Notes: generated by a model from the letters alone, not told the origin. A DNA stretch of 64,000 nucleotides from Asanoa ferruginea (GCF_003387075.1 NZ_QUMQ01000001.1:124001-188000), one strand, 5' to 3'. Shown: positions 26,379 to 35,001, numbered from the stretch's first letter. Made by a program: numbers and translations.

Positions 26379-26446
26379 AGTTACCCCTTCGCCCGTTTTC
26401 GTGCTCGGGCAAAATTACCGCACGGGTGTGGCCGTCGAGTAATCAG

Positions 26447-27025
26447 TTAGCGGGGCTCGACGCCGCTCAGGGCGAGCCGCAGCACCTCGTCGACCTGGGC
26501 CAGCGTGACGGGCCGGGTGCGGATCAGCGCCCGGTAGTAGAACGGGCCGTAGAGCAGCTCGATCACGTCGTCGACGTCGACGTCTTCGCGGAGTTGGCCC
26601 TGTTTCTGGGCCTGGCGCAGGCGCTCGGCGGCGGCCCGGATGCGCGGCAGGATGATCGCGTCGAGGAACGACCGCAACACGTCCGGGTCGTCCTGGGCGG
26701 CCCCGATCAGGCTCAGGTAGGGCACGAGCCGCGGGCTGGACAGCAGCGTCGCCACGCCGGTCATCTGGGTGTGCAGGTCGGCGTAGAGATCGCCGGTGTC
26801 CGGGAAGTCGGTGGCCCGGCCGGCGAGCTCGTTGACGGCCTCCAGCAACACGGCCGCCTTCGACGGCCACCAGCGGTAGATCGTCTGCTTGCCGACCTGC
26901 GCCTTCTTGGCGATCTCCTCCATCGTCGTGCGGGCCAGGCCCTGCTCCCGGCACAGGTCAAGCGCCGCCGCCAGGATCGCGGCCCGCGCCCGATCGCTGC
27001 GTCTCTCCTGGTTGGGCATGGTCAT
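26447..27025 (-). CDS. TetR family regulator
   Basis: A ~192-residue repressor. The TetR helix-turn-helix is ILAAALDLCREQGLARTTM followed by EIAKKAQVGKQTIYRWW. Residues ~75-190 form an all-helical ligand domain. Starts upstream of ATG 27025 would run through the operator region and add a basic, non-conserved extension, so they are rejected. It is divergent from the membrane protein gene at 27148, and the 122-bp gap holds two GAGACGA/TCGTCTC inverted repeats, which strongly suggests auto- and cross-regulation. Confidence 0.88.
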   Translation of the reverse strand: MTMPNQERRSDRARAAILAAALDLCREQGLARTTMEEIAKKAQVGKQTIYRWWPSKAAVLLEAVNELAGRATDFPDTGDLYADLHTQMTGVATLLSSPRLVPYLSLIGAAQDDPDVLRSFLDAIILPRIRAAAERLRQAQKQGQLREDVDVDDVIELLYGPFYYRALIRTRPVTLAQVDEVLRLALSGVEPR

Positions 27026-27048
27026 GACGCCGATCATAGCGAATCTGC

Positions 27049-27122
27049 GAGACGAGACGTCTTGACTCGTCTCACGGGGTCGGCTTACTGTTTCCTTGCG
27101 GCGAGACGATACGTCTCGTCTC
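27049..27122. promoter_or_regulatory. Divergent promoter region with two GAGACGA inverted repeats (candidate TetR operators)
   Basis: GAGACGA at 27049-27055 faces TCGTCTC at 27067-27073 (11-base spacer), and GAGACGA at 27103-27109 faces TCGTCTC at 27116-27122 (6-base spacer). Within the first site a plus-strand -35 TTGACT (27062-27067) is followed after 18 bases by TACTGT (27086-27091), so binding there would block transcription toward 27148. The second site covers the likely 5' leader. The match of half-sites across the two copies supports a dedicated operator. Confidence 0.75.
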
Positions 27123-27147
27123 ATACTTCTATGGAAGGACTTCGCCC

Positions 27148-27834
27148 GTGAGCGAGGCAGCAACCCGCAGGTCAGTCGGCATCTTCGGCATCGTGGCCAG
27201 CCTGTTCATCGTCGGCCAGGTGCCGCTCTACTTCCTCTACTCCGGCGCCCCGCCGGACGCGAACATCCTGACCCGCAGCCTGATCGGCTGCGTGGGCTGC
27301 ACGATCTACCTCGTCTTCTTCACCGGCTTGCGCCACCTGATCCGCGGCATCGACCCGCGCTACGACTGGCTGGCGACGGTGTTGCAGACGGCGGGCGTGC
27401 TGTGGGTGGCGATGGTCTTCGTGCCGCAGTCGATGGAGGTCGGCGCCGCGATCTCGGTAGACCACAACATCGACACGACGACGGAGGGCCCGTTCGCGGC
27501 CGCGCAATACCTGCTCCAGGGCGGCATCTCCCGCCTGCTGATGGCGCTGTTCCTGATCACCCTCGGCATCACGGTGGGCCGACTGCGCTTCCTGCGGTCA
27601 TGGGTGGGCCGCTCGGCCTACGTACTGGCGGTGATCAACCTGGCCTTCGTCCCGGCGATCTTCTTCGGCGACGACGCGGCCGACTTCTACAGCGCACAGG
27701 GCTGGGGCACGACGGCCACGATGGGCGCGGTGTGGAGCCTGTGGACGCTGGCGGTGAGCATCAGCATCCTGCGCAGCGCCCGCCGGGTGGAGGCCACCGC
27801 CCGACACACAGACCGGGCACCTGCGTACGCCTGA
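27148..27834 (+). CDS. Membrane protein, probable target of the divergent TetR
   Basis: A 228-residue protein starting with GTG, with about six membrane segments (GIFGIVASLFIVGQVPLYFL, LIGCVGCTIYLVFFTGL, WLATVLQTAGVLWVAMVFV, LLMALFLITLGITV, AYVLAVINLAFVPAIFF, WTLAVSISILRSA). It resembles the DUF4386-like small integral membrane proteins of actinomycetes but I cannot confirm the family. A candidate promoter and operators for the adjacent TetR gene lie directly upstream. The ligand or stress that triggers it is unknown. A strong hairpin follows. Confidence 0.65.
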   Translation: MSEAATRRSVGIFGIVASLFIVGQVPLYFLYSGAPPDANILTRSLIGCVGCTIYLVFFTGLRHLIRGIDPRYDWLATVLQTAGVLWVAMVFVPQSMEVGAAISVDHNIDTTTEGPFAAAQYLLQGGISRLLMALFLITLGITVGRLRFLRSWVGRSAYVLAVINLAFVPAIFFGDDAADFYSAQGWGTTATMGAVWSLWTLAVSISILRSARRVEATARHTDRAPAYA

Positions 27835-27843
27835 GGGGGTTGG

Positions 27844-27871
27844 GGTGCCCAGGGTTCGCGCCCTGGGCACC
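27844..27871 (+). terminator. Hairpin terminator after the membrane protein gene
   Basis: GGTGCCCAGGG (27844-27854) pairs perfectly with CCCTGGGCACC (27861-27871) around TTCGCG, followed by TTCTCGTT. The 11-bp stem lies 10 bases after the stop at 27834 and ahead of the convergent GmrSD-like gene. Confidence 0.8.
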
Positions 27872-27905
27872 TTCTCGTTGCGCGGGAAGCATCGCCATCA
27901 ACGAG

Positions 27906-27915
27906 TCCCGCGCAC
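27906..27915. repeat. 10-bp direct repeat, copy 1, at the GmrSD gene 3' boundary
   Basis: TCCCGCGCAC occurs here, touching the last base of the GmrSD-like stop codon, and again at 29640-29649 beyond the 5' end of that gene. It could mark the ends of an inserted segment, but a 10-mer match can arise by chance in GC-rich DNA. Confidence 0.4.
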
Positions 27916-29597
27916 TAGTCGAGTTCCCATTCCTTGATCAGAGCTGCCGTAAACTCCGTCTGGCGCCGTTCGACTACCTCTGGCGTCCAAACGGGCTCGG
28001 TAACGACCGTGGTTGTCAGGGCGAAGCCAGTGACACCGGCCGCAACCCCGAAGTACTTCTCTTTCTTTGTCGCGAAGTCGTAGTTCTGGGCTTGGCCATT
28101 CTTGCTTCTGTTGAGAAGCAGAAGGTTGCCAAGCCGGTGAGTCCAGAAGGCGCGCTCGTTGTCGCTGAAATCCTTGAGCCATTGGCTGTCACTTCGCGGC
28201 TTCTGCGGCAGCACGTGCTCGATGCTGATGATCTTGTGCTCGTAGGAGACCCCGGGAGCGTTGGCCAGCAACTCGTCGAGCCTGAGGAGCACGTACTTCC
28301 GCACCGGGAGCGCCTTGTAAAGCTCACCGGCAAGCTGCTCCCGCGTTTCCTGTCGTTCGTCGGGACTGAGGTCGAAGGCGACAGCTTTGACCCCGGCTCC
28401 GCCATCGAGATGTCTGAGCAGATCGATGTATCGCGTGACACGGGGCGTCGTGTAGACCCGCCGGAGGAGCATGCTTGCCGCTAGGCGTTCTAAGCGACGC
28501 AGGAATACGTCGAGGAACTGTGGGTCGTTATCATGGTTCTTGAGTGCCCACATCGCCGGCGGACGCCAGTCGTTGTTGTCAAGTTGGCTCAGACGCTGCA
28601 GCCAGTTGTTGACCTTACGCCACGCGGGGTCGTGCTGATCGTAGTCTCGATTGAGCACGTGTGAATAAGCAGTGGCATATGGGATGAGCATGTCGTCGAT
28701 GAAGTCGGTGGCTCTGCCGGACTCAAGATAGGCATTGAGCACCTGTTGGGGAAACTCGATGAGCAGTTCCCGCTGACCTCGAGTCTTCGCAACGATAGTG
28801 CGTAGATGCAGAAACAGGTCCGCAAACGGTTTACGACCCAGGTTTTGCTCGGCTGTTTCCCACGTTCTGGCGTATTCCACCTTACGGCTTGGATCGACGG
28901 CGCCGATCACGTCGGACTTGAAGATGTCCGAGGGCTCAAGGTCGAGCCCTCGGGCGTTCATCACGCTGAAGATGCGGTGAGCGCTGGCCAGGTCGGGGGT
29001 GCTGACGACGACCAAGAACGTCCGATTCCGGGCGAGGCCGGCCAAGGCGCTGCGCTTCTCGTCAGTCCAGGCTGACAGTCGACCTCGGAGCGCTTTGGCG
29101 TTGTCTCGGATAGCCCGTTGGCTGTCGGTGGCCAGAGCGTGATCGCTGAGCGTCAGCAAGCCGTCGAACCTGCCTGGGGTCTGAACGTGCGCGGCGAAGA
29201 AGCCGGAGTCCTGGGGGCGTAGCCGCAGGCGGGGCTTGGGGAGGATTCCGTCCAGGGCAACCCCCGGCTCCAGGACCATGTCGCCGAGAACGACCTGAGC
29301 GTCGGGCTTCTCAGCCAGATCCCGGAGAAGGGCGAACAGAATGCTGAGTGTCGTCAGGCGCTGCTGTCCGTCGATGACCTGCGCGGCCGGCTGGTTTTCA
29401 TCCGGTTTGACCAGCACGAGAGACCCGAGGAAGTAGGGTTCGGTCGAGCCTTGGTCGAGAGCGTCCTCAAGATCGTCGAGCAACTGCAAAGCCTGCTCTG
29501 TGCCCCACGCGTACGGCCGTTGGTAATCAGGGATCGCGAAGTCGAAGTCGGCAGAGAAGATCTTTTTCAACGGATGCTCGTGCGCCTTCAACGACAT
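27915..29597 (-). CDS. GmrSD-like DUF262/DUF1524 restriction protein (candidate phage defence)
   Basis: A 560-residue fusion of DUF262 and DUF1524, the domain pair of the type IV restriction enzyme GmrSD. The DUF262 motifs are IPDYQRPYAWG (~22-32), FLGSLVLV (~56) and VIDGQQRLTTLS (~73-84); DUF262 uses a nucleotide-dependent ParB-like fold. The DUF1524 HNH-type motif is IEHVLPQ near 470 with LGNLLLLNRSKN (~498-509). GmrSD cuts modified phage DNA, whereas some single-gene relatives are uncharacterised. A GAGGAG ribosome site precedes ATG 29597. Base and codon use are visibly less GC-rich than the neighbours, suggesting transfer. Confidence 0.85.
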   Translation of the reverse strand: MSLKAHEHPLKKIFSADFDFAIPDYQRPYAWGTEQALQLLDDLEDALDQGSTEPYFLGSLVLVKPDENQPAAQVIDGQQRLTTLSILFALLRDLAEKPDAQVVLGDMVLEPGVALDGILPKPRLRLRPQDSGFFAAHVQTPGRFDGLLTLSDHALATDSQRAIRDNAKALRGRLSAWTDEKRSALAGLARNRTFLVVVSTPDLASAHRIFSVMNARGLDLEPSDIFKSDVIGAVDPSRKVEYARTWETAEQNLGRKPFADLFLHLRTIVAKTRGQRELLIEFPQQVLNAYLESGRATDFIDDMLIPYATAYSHVLNRDYDQHDPAWRKVNNWLQRLSQLDNNDWRPPAMWALKNHDNDPQFLDVFLRRLERLAASMLLRRVYTTPRVTRYIDLLRHLDGGAGVKAVAFDLSPDERQETREQLAGELYKALPVRKYVLLRLDELLANAPGVSYEHKIISIEHVLPQKPRSDSQWLKDFSDNERAFWTHRLGNLLLLNRSKNGQAQNYDFATKKEKYFGVAAGVTGFALTTTVVTEPVWTPEVVERRQTEFTAALIKEWELD

Positions 29598-29639
29598 CGA
29601 CCACTCTCCTCAAGGGCTAACACACGACATAGGCAGGAA

Positions 29640-29649
29640 TCCCGCGCAC
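29640..29649. repeat. 10-bp direct repeat, copy 2, upstream of the GmrSD gene
   Basis: TCCCGCGCAC repeats the sequence at 27906-27915. The neighbouring GGGCACCTT (29651-29659) also recurs at 27865-27873 on the other flank, so two short sequences are shared between the flanks although in a different order. The 29598-29798 stretch contains no other feature I can support. Confidence 0.4.
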
Positions 29650-29798
29650 GGGGCACCTTAGCCGACCGTCGTGTATGGATCCGTCGGCCAATCCCGTTGA
29701 ACACTGCAGCCTTCCGAGAGACGGACGACCGCGCAGGCCTTCACCGGCGGGCCGGCAACTGCGCATACGACCGGCCCGATGCAGCTTCAGAGCGTGGG

Positions 29799-30917
29799 CT
29801 AGCCGCCGGAGTCGGCCATTTCGGCGCCCTCGGGGACCAGGTCGGTGTCGCGGGAGGCGAGCCAGCCGTCCGGGAGGTGGACCTTGCCCGGGGCGTTGGT
29901 GCGGCCGCGGGGCTGGCCGAGCGTCTCCAGCGGGAACGGTGTGTCGGCCTCGAGCTTGCCGAGCAGGTCGTCGAGTTCGGCCAGGCTCGAGACCATGGCC
30001 AGCGACCGGCGCAACTCCGCGCCGACCGGGAAGCCCTTCAGATACCAGGCGACGTGCTTGCGGATGTCGACGCAGGCGTCGCGCTCGCTGCCGAACGTCT
30101 CCGTGAGCAACTCCGCGTGCCGGCGCAGCACGCCCGCGACCTCGCCCAGCGTCGGCAGCTTGCGGGTCGGGTGGCCGGCGAACGCGGCCTCCAGGTCGGC
30201 GAACAGCCACGGGCGGCCGAGGCAGCCGCGGCCGACGACGACGCCGTCGGCGCCGGTCTCAGCCACCATGCGCAGGGCGTCTTCGGCTTCCCAGATGTCG
30301 CCGTTGCCGAGAACCGGCACGTCGAGTGCCTGCTTCAGGGTGGCGATCGCTTCCCAGTCGGCCGTGCCCGAGTAGCGCTGGGCGGCCGTGCGCGCGTGCA
30401 GCGCCACCGCGGCCACTCCGGCGTCCTGGGCGGCCAGGCCGGCTTCGACGTACGTCAGATGATCGTCGTCAATGCCCTTGCGCATCTTGATCGTGACCGG
30501 CACCGCACCGCCGGCGGCGTCGACGGCCGCGCGGACCAGGCGGGCGAACAGGTGCCGGCGCCAGGGCAGGGCCGCGCCGCCGCCCTTGCGGGTGACCTTC
30601 GGGACCGGGCAGCCGAAGTTGAGATCGATGTGGTCGGCCAGGTCCTCCTCGACGACCATCCGCACCGCCGCGGCCGTCACGTCGGGGTCGACGCCATAGA
30701 GCTGGAGGCTGCGCGGGCGCTCGTCACCGGCGAAGGCGATCATCTTGAACGTCTTGGGGTTGCGCTCGACCAGCGCCCGCGTGGTGATCATTTCGCAGAC
30801 GTAGAGGCCGCCGCCCTGCTCGCGGCAGAGTTGCCGGAACGCCACGTTGGTGATCCCGGCCATCGGGGCCAGGACCACCGGCGGATCGACCAGGTGCGGT
30901 CCAAGGAAGAGCGACAC
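29799..30917 (-). CDS. dusB: tRNA-dihydrouridine synthase
   Basis: A 372-residue flavoenzyme reducing uridine to dihydrouridine in tRNA. The FMN barrel starts VVLAPMAGITNVAFRQL at residue ~14. The catalytic Cys is Cys103 in NFGCPVPKVTRKGGG, and VTIKMRKGID, ALHARTAAQRYSG, VLGNGDIW and VVGRGCLGRPW give the rest of the Dus/Nif3-type barrel. DusB is the usual actinobacterial member. It is divergent from the winged-helix gene at 30962 and lies beside the foreign-looking GmrSD segment, which it borders as a conserved housekeeping gene. Confidence 0.93.
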   Translation of the reverse strand: MSLFLGPHLVDPPVVLAPMAGITNVAFRQLCREQGGGLYVCEMITTRALVERNPKTFKMIAFAGDERPRSLQLYGVDPDVTAAAVRMVVEEDLADHIDLNFGCPVPKVTRKGGGAALPWRRHLFARLVRAAVDAAGGAVPVTIKMRKGIDDDHLTYVEAGLAAQDAGVAAVALHARTAAQRYSGTADWEAIATLKQALDVPVLGNGDIWEAEDALRMVAETGADGVVVGRGCLGRPWLFADLEAAFAGHPTRKLPTLGEVAGVLRRHAELLTETFGSERDACVDIRKHVAWYLKGFPVGAELRRSLAMVSSLAELDDLLGKLEADTPFPLETLGQPRGRTNAPGKVHLPDGWLASRDTDLVPEGAEMADSGG

Positions 30918-30961
30918 GCCTTCGAGGGTACGTTGTCACACCCGCAGGGCATCCTGCCCTC

Positions 30962-31999
30962 ATGGCTGACGCACAGCTCAGCACCGCCGCCGTCCGCGCG
31001 CACCGGGTGTGTGGCCTCGTCCCCGACGTTCTCGAGGTCGGCATCCAGGACACGCCAGCGGGTACGAGCGCCCGCCAGGCCCTGCGCCTCCGCGGCGGGT
31101 CGGGCGATGCCGGGCTCGCACTGGTGCACGGCGCCCGGGGCGCGATGCACCTGCACCGGGCGGCCGACCTGCCCGCCCTGGCCGCCGCGCTGCGTCCGTC
31201 GGAGGAGACCGACCTGCGCAAACAGTCATTCGGGCCGTTCTTCGCCGGGCTGTCCGGATCTGTGGGAGCGGCCATCGACGAGGTGGCCACCGCCATGGCC
31301 GCGGTGATGGCCGACGGCGTGCGGCGGAGCAAGGGCGAGCTGTCGACCTCGCTGCGAGCCACCGTCGATGCCCGGCTCCGTCCGTGGTGCGACCGGTGCG
31401 CGGTCGATCATGTCAACGACGCATTGTTCCGGCTGGCGTCGCTCCCCGCCGGGCTGCGGCTGATCCCCAACGGCGACGGCTCGGCCGACTTCGTCGCGAC
31501 CGGGGCGCTGGGGCCGGTGGGCGACGTTTCAGCGGGCCGGCGCGAGTTGGTGCGGCGTTTCCTGCGCTATGCCGGCCCGACCAACCGCGACGGCCTCGCC
31601 GGTTGGCTGGGCCTCTCCCCCGCGGCCGCCCGCCGGTGGTGGGCGCTGGCCGACGTGGTCCCGGTCTCGGTCGACGGAAGGCGGCTGTTCCTGCATCCCG
31701 ACGACCTGGCCGCGGCGCGTTCCGCCCCGCCGGCCGACGGCGTGTGGCTGCTGCCGCCCAACGACCCGATCCTCGAGCTCGGCGACCGCGAGCTGCTGGT
31801 GCCCGACGCGACCGACCGCAAGCGGGTCTGGCGGCCCACCGCCAACCCCGGCGCGCTGCTGCTCGACGGCGCCGTGGCCGGCACCTGGCGGCGCCGCGCC
31901 GACACCGTCACGGTGACTCCGTTCGGGTCGCTCTCGGCGACCCACCGACGGCGGCTCGCGGCGGCAACCGACGGCGAGGTGGTCGTGGCAGAGTCATAG
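30962..31999 (+). CDS. Winged-helix DNA-binding domain protein (HTH_42 family)
   Basis: A 345-residue protein of the HTH_42 (PF06224) family. Residues ~170-235 carry the repeated winged-helix pattern (RRFLRYAGPTNRDGLAGWLG, AAARRWWALADVV), and ~245-345 the C-terminal part with LLPPNDPILELGDR and LLDGAVAGTWRR. Relatives of Escherichia coli YcaQ/AlkX act on DNA crosslinks or alkylated bases; actinobacterial members are mostly uncharacterised. It precedes an XdhC-like gene by 2 bp and is probably co-transcribed with it and the DUF6236 gene. Confidence 0.8.
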   Translation: MADAQLSTAAVRAHRVCGLVPDVLEVGIQDTPAGTSARQALRLRGGSGDAGLALVHGARGAMHLHRAADLPALAAALRPSEETDLRKQSFGPFFAGLSGSVGAAIDEVATAMAAVMADGVRRSKGELSTSLRATVDARLRPWCDRCAVDHVNDALFRLASLPAGLRLIPNGDGSADFVATGALGPVGDVSAGRRELVRRFLRYAGPTNRDGLAGWLGLSPAAARRWWALADVVPVSVDGRRLFLHPDDLAAARSAPPADGVWLLPPNDPILELGDRELLVPDATDRKRVWRPTANPGALLLDGAVAGTWRRRADTVTVTPFGSLSATHRRRLAAATDGEVVVAES

Positions 32000-32001
32000 G
32001 C

Positions 32002-32523
32002 GTGACCGACCACGTGCATGACGCCTCCTGCGCCGTCGCCCACGGCGACGCGCCGGCACCGCGCGACGAGCCCAAGACGCTGGTCGCCATCTTCGCCTCG
32101 CCGATGTCCGCGCAACTGCTGCGCTATGCGCTCGACCTCGGCTACCGCACGGTGCTGGTCGAGCCCGATCCGACCAAGCTCGGCCCCACCGTCGAGGACG
32201 CGGTGGCCACTCTGGACGCGGCGGGCCTCGACGGCAACACCGATGTCGTCGTGTGCGACCACCACCGGGGCGAGCTGGGCACGTTGCTGCGCGACGCGCT
32301 CGCCGGCAGGACCCGGTGGATCGGCCTGATGGGCAACCCGCACCACGAGGGTCCACACGTCAAGGCGCTGCTCGACCTGGGTGTCGGCGACGACGAGATC
32401 GGCCGCGTGCACCGGCCGATCGGGCTCAACATCGGCTCGCGTACCCCGGCTGAGATCGCCATCGCCACCCTCGCCGGGCTGATCGCCGACCGCAACGCCC
32501 GACCGGGTGGCTTCGAGTTCTGA
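32002..32523 (+). CDS. XdhC-like protein (Rossmann domain only)
   Basis: A 173-residue protein matching the C-terminal Rossmann domain of XdhC/CoxI proteins: LVAIFASPMSAQLLRYALDL, VVVCDHHRGELGTLLRDAL, RWIGLMGN, and the final IGLNIGSRTPAEIAIATLAG. XdhC proteins bind the molybdenum cofactor, help add its sulfido ligand and hand it to xanthine-dehydrogenase-type enzymes. The usual N-terminal XdhC domain is absent. The molybdenum hydroxylase at 10-14 kb is the only plausible client in the window. GTG 32002 is two bases after the preceding stop. Confidence 0.8.
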   Translation: MTDHVHDASCAVAHGDAPAPRDEPKTLVAIFASPMSAQLLRYALDLGYRTVLVEPDPTKLGPTVEDAVATLDAAGLDGNTDVVVCDHHRGELGTLLRDALAGRTRWIGLMGNPHHEGPHVKALLDLGVGDDEIGRVHRPIGLNIGSRTPAEIAIATLAGLIADRNARPGGFEF

Positions 32524-33686
32524 TGGCCGCGCTGGCGCTCTACTACCCGTGGATGCACTTCCAGCACGACAACTGGGTCAAGCTCGCGCTGCTGACCTGG
32601 GACGGCATGGTCCGGATCCGGTCGACCGCGATCTGGGACCGGGACAGTGACGTGGTGCGGCAGATCGCCGCTGAGACCGACTTCCTCACCGACGAGCAGC
32701 CGTCGCGCGAGGCTCTCCACCACGTCGCCACCAGGTTCCTCAACATCGTGTCCGACCACCGTGACCAACTCGCCGAACGCTATGGCCGCCAGGCATTCCA
32801 GACCGAGTTCCGGATGCCGCCGTCGCAGATGCCGGGCGCTCTGGACGACAACGCCGACTTCGCCCGGTTCTGGATCTACACCGGCCCGCACCTGTCGAAG
32901 GTCACGGACATCCTGCGCGCCGCGCTGGTGGACGCCGATCTCTGCATCGAACGCGACCGGACGGACGGAACCTGGCTCGGCCTGCATCCGACGGTGGGTG
33001 CCGTCTACACCGCCTGCCTCGCCGACGCGGTCGCCACCGAAAACCTCCTCTCGCCGGCGACCGACGACGCCCGCATGCACCGCGCCGTCGGGGCGCTCGA
33101 CCAGGCCGTCGACCTCCTCCTGGGCGACCTGCCACCGAGAGCGACCCGCGACGACCCGGACCTGGCCTACCTCCACATAGGTCTGGAAGCCGTGCTCCGA
33201 CCCACCGGCCTCTACGCGGTGCCGGTCGGGAACCTGATCAGGTTCCGGGAGCGCTACGCCGCCGAGCTGTCCGCGTTCCGCGAGCACATCGCCGGCCTCG
33301 CGCCATCGCTGGCGCCGATCGCCGCTGTTGAGAGTCCGGCCGTGGCCCGCGCCCATCTCGAAGCGCTCTACCGGTCGAAGACCCAGCCCCAGCTCGACGA
33401 ACTCCGGGGCGCGCTGCGGGGCATGGGCATCGAGTCGACGGTCGGCGTCCTCGGCCTCAAGGTCGACGTCCCGGCCGCGGCCGGCACGCTGGTCGGCGGT
33501 GCGGCGGCCGCCGGCGGCCATCTCGCGGTGGCGGCGACGGCGGTCGCGATGACCGTGCTGCCCTATCTCACCGGCCGGATCAGCGCACACCGGGAGCGGG
33601 CGAGATCATCCCCGGTCGCCTACCTGCTCGCGGCGGAACGCAACCTGACCGGCAGGTCCCTGCTGGACCGCATCCGCTCCCGCTAG
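32523..33686 (+). CDS. DUF6236-like protein
   Basis: A 387-residue protein beginning ALALYYPWMHFQHDNWVKLA, a start I associate with DUF6236 proteins of actinobacteria. The middle is helical with WIYTGPHLSKVTDILRAAL, and residues ~318-350 form a hydrophobic, Ala/Gly-rich segment that may contact the membrane. No catalytic motif is visible. The ATG overlaps the XdhC-like stop by one base. Its function is unknown, and a link to molybdenum-enzyme maturation would rest on position only. Confidence 0.6.
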   Translation: MAALALYYPWMHFQHDNWVKLALLTWDGMVRIRSTAIWDRDSDVVRQIAAETDFLTDEQPSREALHHVATRFLNIVSDHRDQLAERYGRQAFQTEFRMPPSQMPGALDDNADFARFWIYTGPHLSKVTDILRAALVDADLCIERDRTDGTWLGLHPTVGAVYTACLADAVATENLLSPATDDARMHRAVGALDQAVDLLLGDLPPRATRDDPDLAYLHIGLEAVLRPTGLYAVPVGNLIRFRERYAAELSAFREHIAGLAPSLAPIAAVESPAVARAHLEALYRSKTQPQLDELRGALRGMGIESTVGVLGLKVDVPAAAGTLVGGAAAAGGHLAVAATAVAMTVLPYLTGRISAHRERARSSPVAYLLAAERNLTGRSLLDRIRSR

Positions 33687-33690
33687 CGCA

Positions 33691-35001
33691 TCAGACCAGC
33701 TTCGGCTTGATGTCGATCCACGCGCGCAACCGCGTGGCGAGGTCGGTGTCAACGACGTGATCCAGGTGCCGTTGGGCGGCGCTGACCAGATTCTTCGCCC
33801 GCCGGGACAGACGCATCTGCCCGATGTCGAGACCACTGAGGTCGTCTGCCGTGGCCACCTCGCGCAGACTGACGGGAATAGCGCCGAGACAGGCCCGCAC
33901 GACCTCGTCAGCCGACGGCAGCACCGCCGGATCGACGCCCAGGCCACGCATCTCCCCCGTGAAATACGCGATCTTCATGGCGGTCTCGCTTTCGCTGAAC
34001 ACGCCGCGATCGCGTCCCTGGCGGATCATCCAGAGCTTCAGCTCGACCCAGTCGACCCGCCTGGGGGACGGGTCCTGCAGGTGCTGGTGGATGACCAAGA
34101 GGCGGTACAGCCACCAGTTGACGTCACGCGGGCTCGGCTGGCGGCGATCCAACCACCGGCCGCGCTGGTGCTCGTCGAGATCGAGCAGATGAACCAGCGC
34201 GTCCCTGGCCGACCGGCGCTGCCCGCTCAACGTCGCGGCCGCCACCCGCTCGGCCGGATGCGGTGCGCTGATCGACCAGACGTCGCCATCGGTGACGACG
34301 GTCAACGTCTGCGCCTCGGCGAACCAGAACTGCTGAGAGTCGCTGATCTCCCGCAGGTCGTAGCCGAGGTCGCCCACCGCGGCATCCAACTCCCGGAACG
34401 ACAAACGCCGACCGAACTCTCCATAGCGATCCACGAGCGCTTGGTTGAAGGTGACGCTTCCCAGCCGATGCGCTTGGACCGTGAACCCGTTGGCCTGCCA
34501 GGTGCGCGATCCGGGGTGTCGCGTCCACACGAACTCCACGAGGCCGTAATCACGCAGGAGCCCGGCGCGGTCGCGGTTCTCGGCGAAATCGCTGCCCAAC
34601 ACGTCGGCCACCTCGTCGGGGGACTCTTCCAGCCCGACGCCGAGCACGGTGCCGCTGACCACCACGTCGACGAAGAACTCGAGTCCAACCACCTGGCCAG
34701 CTTGGCGAAGCGCGAGATGCGGCGCAATCGCGCCGAATGCGCGCCCTACGCGCGACAAATGCGTCATGACGGTTCGCAGCCTTGCCTTACCGCCAGTCCA
34801 CCACGCCGCGGACGGCCCATCGATCACAACCGGATCAAGCGTCAGCCGTACGACGATGCTGAGCCGGTCCCGCACCACCAGGTCGCCGATGACCTCCGGG
34901 TCGTGGCCCACGACGAGGCCGTCGCGGCGCACGTCCACCGTGGTCGACCGGCTGAGCTCGTGCCACCACATTCGCCCTTGGATCAGCTCGTCCACCGCCA
35001 T
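33691..35001 (-). CDS. Hypothetical protein, 436 residues
   Basis: I do not recognise this protein. Residues ~45-90 contain beta-strands (RLSIVVRLTLDPVVIDG), ~150-260 a mixed alpha/beta segment with many aromatic residues (FVWTRHPGSRTWQANGF, DSQQFWFAEAQTLTVVT), and ~280-436 a helical half rich in Arg and Asp (RLLVIHQHLQDPSPRRVDW). No signal peptide or membrane segment is present. It converges on the DUF6236 gene with a 4-bp gap. The 128-bp stretch upstream (35002-35129) shows no gene. Confidence 0.55.
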   Translation of the reverse strand: MAVDELIQGRMWWHELSRSTTVDVRRDGLVVGHDPEVIGDLVVRDRLSIVVRLTLDPVVIDGPSAAWWTGGKARLRTVMTHLSRVGRAFGAIAPHLALRQAGQVVGLEFFVDVVVSGTVLGVGLEESPDEVADVLGSDFAENRDRAGLLRDYGLVEFVWTRHPGSRTWQANGFTVQAHRLGSVTFNQALVDRYGEFGRRLSFRELDAAVGDLGYDLREISDSQQFWFAEAQTLTVVTDGDVWSISAPHPAERVAAATLSGQRRSARDALVHLLDLDEHQRGRWLDRRQPSPRDVNWWLYRLLVIHQHLQDPSPRRVDWVELKLWMIRQGRDRGVFSESETAMKIAYFTGEMRGLGVDPAVLPSADEVVRACLGAIPVSLREVATADDLSGLDIGQMRLSRRAKNLVSAAQRHLDHVVDTDLATRLRAWIDIKPKLV

